Shown here: positions 35,992 to 44,878 of the stretch, in pieces | Numbering within the stretch: position 1 is the first letter of the stretch | How the letters are laid out: every line of letters begins with the position of its first letter | NCBI RefSeq assembly: GCF_006335115.1 | Contig: NZ_VDMJ01000009.1 | Coordinates: 20,830-84,829, forward strand | Length of the DNA: 64,000 nt | From: Streptomyces sp. NP160 | GTDB lineage: Bacteria > Actinomycetota > Actinomycetes > Actinomycetales > Quadrisphaeraceae | Direction: 5' to 3' | Notes under the pieces: model-generated | The model's input: the letters and a program-made list of their open reading frames with translations, nothing else | Database searches by the model: none | Told to the model about the DNA's origin: nothing | Translations under genes and position numbers: made by a program

Positions 35992-37686
35992 TCAGGCGAG
36001 GACGGCGCCGCCGCTGGCCGAGCCCACGAGCTTGGTGTACTTCGCCAGCACCCCGCGGGTGTAGCGCGGGGGCAGCGGCTCCCAGCCCTCGCGCCGCGCG
36101 GCCAGCTCGGCCTCGTCCACCAGGACGTCGAGGGTCTTGTTCTTGACGTCCAGGCGGATCCGGTCGCCGTCGCGCACGAACGCGACCGGCCCGGCGTCGA
36201 CGGCCTCCGGGGCCACGTGGCCCACGCACAGCCCGGTGGTGCCGCCGGAGAAGCGCCCGTCGGTGAGCAGCAGCACGTCCTTGCCCAGTCCCGCGCCCTT
36301 GATGGCGCCGGTGATGGCGAGCATCTCGCGCATGCCGGGGCCGCCCTTGGGGCCCTCGTAGCGGATGACCACGACGTCGCCGGCGGTGATGGTGCCGTCC
36401 TCGAGGGCGTCCATCGCGGCGCGCTCCCGGTCGAACACGCGGGCGGTGCCCTCGAAGACGTCGGACTCGAACCCGGCCGACTTCACCACGGCCCCGCCGG
36501 GGGCCAGCGAGCCGTGCAGGACCGTGATGCCGCCCGTGGGGTGGATCGGGTCGGCCAGGGCGCGCAGCACCTTGCCGTCCGGGTCCGGCGGGGCGATGTC
36601 GGCGAGGTTCTCCGCCATCGTCTTGCCGGTCACGGTCATGACGTCGCCGTGGAGCAGGCCCGCGTCGAGCAGGGCGCGCATGACCACCGGGACGCCGCCG
36701 ATCCTGTCGACGTCGGTCATGACGTGCTGGCCGAAGGGCTTCACGTCGGCCAGGTGCGGCACGCGCGAGCCCACCCTGTCGAAGTCGGCGAGGGTCAGGT
36801 CGACCTCGGCCTCGTGGGCGATGGCCAGCAGGTGCAGCACGGCGTTGGTGGAGCCGCCGAAGGCCATGACCACCGAGATGGCGTTCTCGAACGCCTCCTT
36901 GGTCATGATGTCGCGGGCGGTGATGCCCTTCGCGAGCATCTCCACCACGGCCTGGCCGGAGCGGCGGGCGAACCCGTCGCGGCGGCGGTCGGTGGCCGGC
37001 GGGGCGGCCGAGCCGGGCAGGCTCATGCCGAGGGCCTCGGCGGCGCTGGCCATGGTGTTGGCGGTGTACATGCCGCCGCAGGCGCCCTCGCCCGGGCAGA
37101 TCGCCTTCTCGATGGCGGTGACGTCCTCGCGGCTCATGAGCCCGCGGGCGCAGGCGCCGACCGCCTCGAAGGCGTCGATGATCGTGACCTGCTTCTCGGT
37201 GCCGTCGGAGAGCTTGGCGAAGCCCGGCAGGATCGAGCCGGCGTAGAGGAACACGCTGGCCAGGTCGAGGCGGGCGGCGGCCATGAGCATGCCCGGCAGC
37301 GACTTGTCGCAGCCGGCCAGCAGCACCGAGCCGTCGAGGCGCTCGGCCTGCATGACGGTCTCCACTGAGTCGGCGATGACCTCGCGGCTCACGAGGGAGA
37401 AATGCATGCCCTCGTGGCCCATGGAGATGCCGTCGGAGACGGAGATGGTGCCGAACTCCAGCGGGTAGCCCTGGGCGGCGTGCACGCCGTCCTTGACGGA
37501 CTTGGCGAGCCGGTCCAGCGAGAGGTTGCAGGGGGTGATCTCGTTCCACGACGAGGCCACGCCGATCTGCGGCTTGGCGAAGTCGTCGTCGCCGAGGCCG
37601 ACGGCACGGAGCATGCCGCGGCTGGCGGTGGCCTCGAGCCCGTCGGTGACCTGGCGGGAGCGGGGCTTCATGTCGGCCTGGGTCAT
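35992..37686 (-). CDS. ilvD: dihydroxy-acid dehydratase
   Basis: A 564-residue iron-sulfur dehydratase, third step of isoleucine/valine synthesis. Cluster ligands lie in [12 protein letters not shown] (near residue 52), [14 protein letters not shown] (near 123) and [13 protein letters not shown] (near 195). The C-terminal [16 protein letters not shown] is the swivel-domain signature. The ATG at 37686 starts [11 protein letters not shown]. It is monocistronic with its own terminator and is not part of the attenuated ilvBNC unit. Confidence 0.96.
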   Translation of the reverse strand: MTQADMKPRSRQVTDGLEATASRGMLRAVGLGDDDFAKPQIGVASSWNEITPCNLSLDRLAKSVKDGVHAAQGYPLEFGTISVSDGISMGHEGMHFSLVSREVIADSVETVMQAERLDGSVLLAGCDKSLPGMLMAAARLDLASVFLYAGSILPGFAKLSDGTEKQVTIIDAFEAVGACARGLMSREDVTAIEKAICPGEGACGGMYTANTMASAAEALGMSLPGSAAPPATDRRRDGFARRSGQAVVEMLAKGITARDIMTKEAFENAISVVMAFGGSTNAVLHLLAIAHEAEVDLTLADFDRVGSRVPHLADVKPFGQHVMTDVDRIGGVPVVMRALLDAGLLHGDVMTVTGKTMAENLADIAPPDPDGKVLRALADPIHPTGGITVLHGSLAPGGAVVKSAGFESDVFEGTARVFDRERAAMDALEDGTITAGDVVVIRYEGPKGGPGMREMLAITGAIKGAGLGKDVLLLTDGRFSGGTTGLCVGHVAPEAVDAGPVAFVRDGDRIRLDVKNKTLDVLVDEAELAARREGWEPLPPRYTRGVLAKYTKLVGSASGGAVLA

Positions 37687-37750
37687 GCCCGCGATCCTAC
37701 GGTCCCGTAGGGAGCACCCCCACCAGCCCCGACACCGCCCCCGCGCGACC

Positions 37751-38761
37751 TCAGCCGACGACGACGTTGAGCGGGTCCCGTCCCGCCGCCAGCCGCTCCA
37801 CCTGGGCGCGGAGCAGCCGCAGCGCCCGCGGCCGCATGGCCGTGGTGTTCCCGCCCACGTGGGGGGCGATGAGCACGTTCGGCGCAGCCCACAGCGGGTG
37901 GTCGGCGGGCAGCGGCTCCGGGTCGGTGACGTCGAGGGCGGCGTGCAGCCGCTCGGCGCGCAGCTCGGCCAGCAGCGCGTCGGTGTCGACGATCGGGCCC
38001 CGCCCGACGTTGACCACGAGCGCCTGGTCGGGCAGGGCGGCCAGGAACGCGGCGTCGACGAGGCCCCGGGTGCTGTCCGTGAGCGGCAGCCCGATGAAGA
38101 CCACCTCGGTGGTGGGCAGCAGCTCCGGCAGCTCGTCGGTCCCGTGGACCCGGCCGCGCTCGTCCGTGCGGGCGGTGGTGGCCACGCGCACGAGGTCGAC
38201 CTCGAAGGGCTCCAGCCGGTCGGCGATGGCCCCGCCGATGCCGCCGGTGCCGAGCACGAGCACACGGCGGTCGGCCAGCGAGGGGCGCTGCACGGGACGC
38301 CACCGGCCCTGCTCGGCGTCGCGGACGGCGTCGTCCAGGCCGCGCAGCTTCGCCAGCGCCAGGGCGAGGGCCAGCTCGGAGGTGGACGCGTCGTGGATGC
38401 CCGCGCCGTTGGCCAGGCGCACGCCCTCGGGCAGCCTGCCCAGCAGGTTGTCGTAGCCCGCGGAGGTCGTCTGCAGCAGCTGCAGGGCGGGCAGGGTCGC
38501 CACGGTCTCCAGCGCGCCGGCGGGGTGCATGTACGGCAGCACCACGTAGGCGACGCGGTCGGCGTCGTCCCCGAGCGCCTCACGCGGGTCGGAGTCGACG
38601 TCCCAGACGAGGCTGCGGACCCCGGCGGGCAGGTCCGGCGCCAGCGCCTCCTGCCAGTCCGCGTCGGGCAGGGTGATCAGCAGCTCGCGGTCCTGGCTCG
38701 TCCGGCTGGTCTGGTCGCTCACGAGCGCCAACCCTGTCAGCCGGGCCGCCGGTCCTGCCAC
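37751..38761 (-). CDS. D-isomer-specific 2-hydroxyacid dehydrogenase
   Basis: The 336-residue NAD-dependent enzyme has [17 protein letters not shown] near residue 165, [14 protein letters not shown] (catalytic Arg), [15 protein letters not shown] (Glu) and APHVGG (His), all conserved. It lacks the regulatory C-terminal domains of long SerA, so it is not an obvious substitute for the absent serA; glyoxylate/hydroxypyruvate reductase-like activity fits better. The GTG at 38761 immediately follows the stop of the regulator gene (TGAGTG), though GTG 38722 would give a more usual N-terminus. Confidence 0.8.
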   Translation of the reverse strand: MAGPAARLTGLALVSDQTSRTSQDRELLITLPDADWQEALAPDLPAGVRSLVWDVDSDPREALGDDADRVAYVVLPYMHPAGALETVATLPALQLLQTTSAGYDNLLGRLPEGVRLANGAGIHDASTSELALALALAKLRGLDDAVRDAEQGRWRPVQRPSLADRRVLVLGTGGIGGAIADRLEPFEVDLVRVATTARTDERGRVHGTDELPELLPTTEVVFIGLPLTDSTRGLVDAAFLAALPDQALVVNVGRGPIVDTDALLAELRAERLHAALDVTDPEPLPADHPLWAAPNVLIAPHVGGNTTAMRPRALRLLRAQVERLAAGRDPLNVVVG

Positions 38762-39409
38762 TCAGCGCCCGCGGGCGCCTCCGAGCCCGGCGTCGCGCGC
38801 CATGGCCACCGCCTGCGCCCGGTCGGAGGCCCCCAGCTTGGTCAGCACCGAGGACACGTGGTTGCGCACCGTCTTGGCGGACAGGAAGCGGGTGCTGGCG
38901 ATCACCTCGGTGGACCTCCCCCGCGCGAGGTCGGACAGCACCTCCCGCTCGCGCGGGGTCAGCTGGGGGAAGGGGACCCCGGCCGCTCCCGCGGCCCCGC
39001 GGGCGAGGGCTCCCGCGAGCCGAGGGGCCAGGGCCGCGTCGACGACGAGCGTGCCGTCGAGCACGGCCGCGAGCGCCCGCTGCACCGCCTCGCTGCGGGC
39101 TCCCTTGAGCAGGTAGCCGTGCGCACCGGCGCGCAGCGCCTCCACCAGCGCGACGTCGTCGTCGACCATGGACAGCACCAGGGCGCGCAGGTCGGGGACG
39201 TCCCGCCGCAGCCGCCGCACCACCTCCACCCCGTCGAGGCCCGGCAGGTGCAGGTCGACGACGGCGACGTCGGCGGGCGCCTCCACCGCCACGGCCAGCA
39301 GCTCCTCGCCCGTGCCGACGGAGGCGACCACCTCCACGCCGAGCTCGGCAAGCAGCAGCGCCAGCCCGTCGCGGAAGACGGGGTGGTCGTCGCACAGCAG
39401 CACCCTCAC
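38762..39409 (-). CDS. NarL/LuxR-family response regulator
   Basis: The 215-residue regulator has acidic D7-D8, phosphoacceptor D52 in VAVVDLHLP, LSMVDDD and LLKGARS. The LuxR helix-turn-helix is at about 145-210 (LTPREREVLSDLARGRSTEVIAS). The GTG at 39409 overlaps the kinase stop (GTGA). It is followed without a gap by the hydroxyacid dehydrogenase, which may be part of the same transcript. Confidence 0.92.
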   Translation of the reverse strand: MRVLLCDDHPVFRDGLALLLAELGVEVVASVGTGEELLAVAVEAPADVAVVDLHLPGLDGVEVVRRLRRDVPDLRALVLSMVDDDVALVEALRAGAHGYLLKGARSEAVQRALAAVLDGTLVVDAALAPRLAGALARGAAGAAGVPFPQLTPREREVLSDLARGRSTEVIASTRFLSAKTVRNHVSSVLTKLGASDRAQAVAMARDAGLGGARGR

Positions 39410-40845
39410 GGGACGACCACGGGACGCCGGGGTGCCGGGCGGGCGGGGGACGACGGGGCCGACACCAGGGGCAGCACGGCGGTGACGACCGTGCCCGTCC
39501 CGCTGCCGGGCTGGCCGACGCCGAAGGCACCACCGCAGGCCGTCGCCCGGTGCTCCATCGACGCCAGGCCCCGGCCGCCGGTGCGCGGTGCGCTGCCCAG
39601 GCCGACGCCGTCGTCGCTGACCGCCAGCACCAGCTCCCTCCCGCGCAGCGCCACCTCCACGTCCACCGGGGAGGCGCGGGCGTGCCGCACGGCGTTGGTC
39701 AGCGCCTCCGCCGCGATGCGCAGGGCGCACGACGCCACCGCGGGAGGCACGTCGCCGAGGTCGCGGGTGCGCAGGCGGGTCCGCGGGCCGCTGCCCCCGC
39801 CGACGTCCAGCGACGCGACCAGGTCGGACAGCGCCTCGGCGAGCGGCCGGTCCGCCGCGGTCGGCGCCAGGTCGGCCAGAGCGCGGCGCAGCGCCACCAC
39901 CGCCGCCTCGTCGACCGCCCGGATGCGCTCCACCAGCTCCTCGGCGCCCTGGCGGCCGGCCCGCAGCCGGAGCAGGGCGGTGTCCGCGTGGGCGCCGATC
40001 GCCGAGAGGAGCGGCCCGAGGTCGTCGTGGAGGTCGTCGCTGAGCCGCTCGCGCTCGACCTCGCGCGCGTGGGCGAGCAGCGCGCGCGAGGCGCGCAGCT
40101 CGTCCACGAGGTCCTGCACGAGCAGGTCCGCCACGGCGAGCGGGACCAGCGGCGCAGCGAGCACCTGGAGCAGGGCGTCGAGCGCGGGGACGGCCGAGGC
40201 CACCACCAGGGCCAGCGCGCTGGCGGCGGTCGCCGCGAGCAGCGGGAGCCGGCGGCGTCCCCGCCGGTCCGACCGCACCCACGCCGCCACCTGCAGCCCC
40301 AGGCCCGCGGTGGTCACGGCCAGCAGGGCGGCGCCGCTGAGGGCCACCACGGCCCCGGTGCCGGTGGCGAGCCCGGCGCACGCCGCGGTGCAGACGGCGA
40401 CGGCGGCACCGACGAGGCCGCGCCGCACCCGCTCACCCCGGCGCCCCAGGTCGACGGGGTCGAGCAGCAGCAGCGGCACCAGCGCGACGGGGAGCACGGT
40501 CGCCGGTGCCCAGGTCCACTCTCCACCCCAGCGCGCCCACGCCCTGCCCGCCTCGGGCCCGGCCACGCTCCAGGCGCTGCCGGTGGTGGTCACCGCGGCG
40601 CTCGCGGCGACGACCAGCGCCACGGCCGCGACACCACCGGGCCGCGCGGACCGGGCGAGCACCACGGCCAGTCCCGACCACGCCAGGGCGATGACGACGT
40701 CCTCGAGGGTGTGGCCGCCGAGCAGCCCGGCCGGCGCCGTGACGGCCACGACGACGGACGCCGCCAGCGCCCAGGCGCCCAGCACCGCTGCCACCGCGGT
40801 GGTGGCCGCGGTGGCCGCCGAGGAGCTGGCGCGCCGGCTGCTCAC
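39406..40845 (-). CDS. NarL-type membrane sensor histidine kinase
   Basis: The 479-residue kinase has about eight hydrophobic segments in its first 235 residues, a HisKA_3 domain with H273 in SDDLHDDLGPLL, and an ATPase domain with AAEALTNAVRHA, SDDGVGLG and GRGLASMEHRA. GTG 40845 is chosen as the start; the upstream sequence in frame is not protein-like. It forms an operon with the regulator downstream. No extracytoplasmic sensor domain is visible, so the stimulus is likely membrane-derived. It is 17 bases downstream of the membrane protein at 40863-41591. Confidence 0.9.
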   Translation of the reverse strand: MSSRRASSSAATAATTAVAAVLGAWALAASVVVAVTAPAGLLGGHTLEDVVIALAWSGLAVVLARSARPGGVAAVALVVAASAAVTTTGSAWSVAGPEAGRAWARWGGEWTWAPATVLPVALVPLLLLDPVDLGRRGERVRRGLVGAAVAVCTAACAGLATGTGAVVALSGAALLAVTTAGLGLQVAAWVRSDRRGRRRLPLLAATAASALALVVASAVPALDALLQVLAAPLVPLAVADLLVQDLVDELRASRALLAHAREVERERLSDDLHDDLGPLLSAIGAHADTALLRLRAGRQGAEELVERIRAVDEAAVVALRRALADLAPTAADRPLAEALSDLVASLDVGGGSGPRTRLRTRDLGDVPPAVASCALRIAAEALTNAVRHARASPVDVEVALRGRELVLAVSDDGVGLGSAPRTGGRGLASMEHRATACGGAFGVGQPGSGTGTVVTAVLPLVSAPSSPARPAPRRPVVVP

Positions 40846-40862
40846 ACGCGACAGGGTGGGGC

Positions 40863-41591
40863 TCAGCGCTGCTGCCCGACAAGGGCCCGCGCCCTCGACG
40901 GGGACCGCAGCAGCACCGCCGCGACGGCGGCGGCGAAGGGCACCAGCAGTAGCCCCGTCAGCAGCCCCGCGGGGACGAGGAAGGCGCCGACGAGACTGAC
41001 GGCCATGACCACCGGGGCCACCCGGCCGACGGTGCCCGACCGCAGCAGCGCGACGGCGACCACCAGGAGGCCGACGGCGAGCGCGAGGAGCACGTGGTAG
41101 CCGAACAGCACGTCCGTCACGCCGGTGTCGAGGTGCTCCCACACGGCGAGCCCCGCCTCGGGGGTGACGTCGGGGTGCGTGGCGCCTGCGGTGACCAGCG
41201 CCTGCGCCGTCTGGTACCCGGCGTTGCCCGTCGCTCCCACCACGAGCGGGACGAGGGCGACGCGGAGCAGCACGGCACCGCGAGCGCCGCGAGGCACGAG
41301 AGCGACCAGCGGTCCTGCGAGCAGCACGAACAGCAGGGAGCCGAGTCCCGAGACCAGACGCCACGCGATCGTCTGGTCGCGGGCGTCGCGCATGACGTCC
41401 AGGGCCGCGGCGTAGTCACCCGGTCCGACGGCGTCCAGCGCGGCCGGTTGCAGGGCGGAGCCGACGAGGTGGACGACGGGGCCGGCCAGGGCGCCGGCGA
41501 GGACGACCCGGCCCAGCCGGGAGGGCCGGTCGTGCGTGCGCGGGGTGGTCTGCGGAGCGGTCGGCGCGGGAACGTGCTCTGAGGTGTCCAC
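40863..41591 (-). CDS. multi-pass membrane protein of unknown function
   Basis: The 242-residue protein is not assigned. It has six likely membrane helices (about 20-42, 72-94, 100-118, 150-172, 180-200 and 205-228) and a soluble 20-residue N-terminus. HLVGSALQP and YQTAQALVTAGA suggest a DUF4386-like protein, tentatively. GTG 41591 gives the longest sensible frame; a start at a later GTT-linked codon is not supported. It lies 17 bases before the kinase and may be co-transcribed with the two-component pair. Confidence 0.7.
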   Translation of the reverse strand: MDTSEHVPAPTAPQTTPRTHDRPSRLGRVVLAGALAGPVVHLVGSALQPAALDAVGPGDYAAALDVMRDARDQTIAWRLVSGLGSLLFVLLAGPLVALVPRGARGAVLLRVALVPLVVGATGNAGYQTAQALVTAGATHPDVTPEAGLAVWEHLDTGVTDVLFGYHVLLALAVGLLVVAVALLRSGTVGRVAPVVMAVSLVGAFLVPAGLLTGLLLVPFAAAVAAVLLRSPSRARALVGQQR

Positions 41592-41696
41592 GGGACGAGG
41601 CTCGCGAGCGCGCGACCTGGTCCACCAGGGGCACCCGTCCCGGTCGTCCGGGCGCACCCGACTGGCCGTGCGACCTGCGGCGGGTGAGGCTGGGGC

Positions 41697-42977
41697 GTGG
41701 ATCACGGACGACCCTCCCGCCGCCGCGGCGCACCTGCGCCCGCCGTCCTCCTGGCTGCCGCGGCGGTCGTGCTGGCGGGGTGCTCCGGGCAGGACGCCGC
41801 GGCGCCTGCGCCGGTGTCCACCGAGCAGCTGCCGGCGCCCTCGTCGTCGTCCTCCCCGGCGCAGGGGCAGGCCTCCCCGCAGGGCAGCGCCGGCGGCACC
41901 CTCCCCGCCGCGGTGGCCGCGGGCCACGCGCTGCGCGGGACGCCGGGGGCCGCGCAGGACGTGGTGACCGGCCTCGACGTGCCGTGGAGCGTCGCGGTGC
42001 TCCCCGACGGCAGCGCGCTGGTCAGCGAGCGCGACACCGCCCGCGTGCTGCGGGTGGCCGGCGAGGACGGCGGGTGGTCGGCCCAGCAGGTGACCGCGTC
42101 CGGGCCGGGCGGAGCGGTGCCCGACGTCGAGCCCCGCGGGGAGGGCGGGCTGCTCGGCCTGGCCATCTCGCCCACCTTCGCCGAGGACGGGTGGGTGTAC
42201 GCCTACACGACCACCGCCACCGACGACCGGGTGGTGCGGATGCGCCACACCGCCGACCCGGCGGGCGGGCCGGGGTCGCTGTCGGCACCGGAGCCGGTGC
42301 TCACGGGCATCGAGTCGGCCACCGTCCACCACGGCGGGCGCCTCGCCTTCGGCCCCGACGGGATGCTCTACGTCACCACCGGCGACGCCAGCGCCCCGTC
42401 CACCGCGCAGGACCAGCAGGCCCTCACCGGCAAGGTGCTGCGGCTGACCCCCGACGGGCAGCCGGCGCCCGGCAACCCCGTGGCGGGCTCGCCGGTGTGG
42501 ACGTGGGGCCACCGCAACCCGCAGGGCATCGGGTGGGACCCGGCGGGGCGGATGTTCGCCGCGGAGTTCGGGCAGAACACCCAGGACGAGCTGAACCTCC
42601 TGGAGCCGGGCCGCAACTACGGCTGGCCGCTGGTCGAGGGCGCCGTGGCGGGCCCGGCGGGCGGCGAGCAGGACGTCACCGACCCCGCCTTCACCGCGCC
42701 GCTGGTCACCTGGCGCACCGCGGACGCCTCCCCCAGCGGGCTGCTGGTCACGGCCGACGCGGTCTACGTGGCAGCGCTGCGCGGGCAGGAGCTGTGGCGG
42801 GTGCCGCTGGCCGACGGCCGGCTGGGTCAGCCGGAGCGGGTCTTCGGCGGCGAGCACGGGCGGGTCCGCGACGTGGTCGCCAGCCCCGACGGGGCGCTGT
42901 GGGTGCTCACCGACAACACCTCGCGCGGGACGCCCTCAGCCGGCGACGACCGCCTGCTGCGGGTCCCCCTGGCCTGA
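41697..42977 (+). CDS. PQQ-dependent sugar dehydrogenase-like lipoprotein
   Basis: The 426-residue exported protein has a lipoprotein signal ending LAGC (C29) and a Ser/Pro/Gln-rich linker (30-65), then a six-bladed propeller from about 80. Family landmarks are TGLDVPWSVAVLPDGSALVSER, RGEGGLLGLAISPTF, HHGGRLAFGPDGMLYVTTGD, KVLRLTPDG, WGHRNPQGIGWDP and the late GRVRDV. These match glucose/sorbosone dehydrogenase-like proteins (GSDH family), which oxidise sugars with PQQ in the outer envelope. No PQQ synthesis genes are nearby. The stop overlaps the convergent GGDEF-EAL gene by 42 bases. Confidence 0.87.
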   Translation: MDHGRPSRRRGAPAPAVLLAAAAVVLAGCSGQDAAAPAPVSTEQLPAPSSSSSPAQGQASPQGSAGGTLPAAVAAGHALRGTPGAAQDVVTGLDVPWSVAVLPDGSALVSERDTARVLRVAGEDGGWSAQQVTASGPGGAVPDVEPRGEGGLLGLAISPTFAEDGWVYAYTTTATDDRVVRMRHTADPAGGPGSLSAPEPVLTGIESATVHHGGRLAFGPDGMLYVTTGDASAPSTAQDQQALTGKVLRLTPDGQPAPGNPVAGSPVWTWGHRNPQGIGWDPAGRMFAAEFGQNTQDELNLLEPGRNYGWPLVEGAVAGPAGGEQDVTDPAFTAPLVTWRTADASPSGLLVTADAVYVAALRGQELWRVPLADGRLGQPERVFGGEHGRVRDVVASPDGALWVLTDNTSRGTPSAGDDRLLRVPLA

Positions 42978-44840
42978 GTCCGCCGCTGGGTCCGGCCCTT
43001 GGCCCAGGGCGCGCGGCGGGGCGGCGAGGTGCTCGAGCAGCTGCTCGGGCGCCAGCGCCCTCGACCACAGCCAGCCCTGCCCGAGGCGGACGCCGAGGTC
43101 GAGGACCATGCGCGCCTGCGCCTCCTCCTCGATGCCCTCGGCCACCACCTCCAGGTCGAGGGAGCGCGAGACGGCCACCACCGCGGACAGCAGGGCCCGG
43201 GAGCGCTCGCTGGCCGTCGCCGCCACCACGAGCGACCGGTCGACCTTGACGTACGTGACCGGGAGCCGGTCGAGGTAGCCGAGGGAGGAGTAGCCGGTGC
43301 CGAAGTCGTCGATGGCCAGGCGGACCCCCGCTTCCTGCAACTCGCGCAGCGTGGGAGCGGCGGGGTCGTCGCGGGCCAGGAACACCGACTCGGTGACCTC
43401 CACGGTGAGGAGGTCGAGCGGGACCCCGGCCTCCCCCGCGGCGGCGCGCACCCCGTCGGCGTAGCCGCAGCGGCGCAGCTCGTGCACCGAGGCGTTGACG
43501 GCCACGCGCAGGCGGCGCTCAACGCCACCCGCGGCGACGTGGGCCTGCAGGCCCTTGCGCAGCACGCACCCACCGAGCTGGTGGACGAGGCCGGCGGCCT
43601 CGGCGACGGGCACGTACTCCTCGGGCGAGACGACCCCCAGCTGCGGGTCGGTCCACCGGGACAGCAGCTCGAAGCCCGTCGTCGCGCCCGAGGCGATGTC
43701 GACCACGGGCTGCAGCCCCACCGCGAGCGCGTCCGCGGCGAGCGCCTCCCGCAGCGCCGCGGCCACCTGGTGCTGGCGCCGCGTGCGCTCCACGAGCGCG
43801 GCGTCGTGGACGCCGACACCCCCGTCGCAGCGCGCCTTGGTGGCCCTCAGCGCAGCCGCGGCGTCGGACAGCACAGCAGCGGGGTCGGTGGCGCCCGGGA
43901 CGGCCTCGGCGACGCCTGCGCTGGCGGTGAGGGGCCGCTCGTCCGCCAGGGACGCGGAGCGCACCGCGGCCAGGGCCGCCTCCGCGCGGACGCGGCCGTC
44001 AGCGGCGCTCCCCGGGCCGCGCAGCAGGAACTGGTCACCGCCGGTGCGGTGCACGGTCCACCCCGTCGGGACGGTCTCGCGCAGGACGCGGGCCACGGTG
44101 CGCAGGGCTGCGTCACCGCACGCGGAGCCGAACTGGGCGTTGTACTCGTAGAAGGAGTCGAGCCCCAGCTTGACCACCACGGTGGGCCCGTCGGGCGCGG
44201 TGCGCTCGCGCTCGAGCAGCTCGACCAGGGCCCGGCGGTTGGGCAGACCGGTGAGGTCGTCGGTGAGCACCTGCCGGCGCAGGTCGCCCACGAGCTGCGC
44301 CCGTCCGCGGCGCAGCAGCAGCTCGCGCAGGGCACCGGTGATCACGACCAGGCACAGCAGGGAGCCGCTCGCCGCGTCCAGGTAGGCCCCGCCCGGGCCG
44401 GCGGTGAGCGCCACGGCGAGAACGGCGGACGCGGTGACCGCCGCGCTGGTGAGGGCACCGGAGCGGACGGCGCGGTCCTCCGGGAGGAGCGCGCCGCGTC
44501 CCGCCCGGCGCCGGGCGAGGGCGACCAGGACCGCGGTGGCGGCCAGGGTGCACACGGCCAGGAGCGCGAGCGCAGCCAGGGCGGAGGTGGCGGGAGGCAG
44601 GTGCTGCGCGGACCGCTGGGCGCGCAGGAGCCACACCACCACGGCTGCGCTGGCCCCCGTGACGAGGGCGTCGAGGGCGGTGGTCCGGCGCTCGAGCCGC
44701 GGTGAGCGCGGCAGGGCGATGAGCACCGCGGGGACGGCGAGGACGGCGAGGAGCGACGCGACAGCGAGGGCTTGACCGGGTGCGAGCCGTGCGAGGGCGG
44801 CGCTCAGCCGGCTCCGCGGGGAGGCGGGGGCTGCGGTCAC
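42936..44840 (-). CDS. GGDEF-EAL protein with degenerate GGDQF cyclase motif
   Basis: The 634-residue membrane protein has about five helices to residue 175. A GGDEF-fold domain (about 190-345) has its signature altered to GGDQF at 267-271, losing the acidic residue that binds metal, and has no RxxD inhibitory site. The EAL domain (about 360-620) has E391-L-L in place of EAL but keeps NASVHEL, EVTES, DDFGTGYSSLGYL and EGIEEEAQ, so it probably still hydrolyses cyclic di-GMP. GTG 44840 is the start. It follows the related gene at 44879 after 38 bases. Confidence 0.88.
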   Translation of the reverse strand: MTAAPASPRSRLSAALARLAPGQALAVASLLAVLAVPAVLIALPRSPRLERRTTALDALVTGASAAVVVWLLRAQRSAQHLPPATSALAALALLAVCTLAATAVLVALARRRAGRGALLPEDRAVRSGALTSAAVTASAVLAVALTAGPGGAYLDAASGSLLCLVVITGALRELLLRRGRAQLVGDLRRQVLTDDLTGLPNRRALVELLERERTAPDGPTVVVKLGLDSFYEYNAQFGSACGDAALRTVARVLRETVPTGWTVHRTGGDQFLLRGPGSAADGRVRAEAALAAVRSASLADERPLTASAGVAEAVPGATDPAAVLSDAAAALRATKARCDGGVGVHDAALVERTRRQHQVAAALREALAADALAVGLQPVVDIASGATTGFELLSRWTDPQLGVVSPEEYVPVAEAAGLVHQLGGCVLRKGLQAHVAAGGVERRLRVAVNASVHELRRCGYADGVRAAAGEAGVPLDLLTVEVTESVFLARDDPAAPTLRELQEAGVRLAIDDFGTGYSSLGYLDRLPVTYVKVDRSLVVAATASERSRALLSAVVAVSRSLDLEVVAEGIEEEAQARMVLDLGVRLGQGWLWSRALAPEQLLEHLAAPPRALGQGPDPAADSGQGDPQQAVVAG

Positions 44841-44878
44841 CCTGCAGTCCTCGGTCTCCCGCGCGAGGGACTTGAGGG

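Noticed and set aside
37751..38761. serA
   Set aside because: The hydroxyacid dehydrogenase lacks the ASB and ACT domains of actinobacterial SerA and is only 336 residues long.
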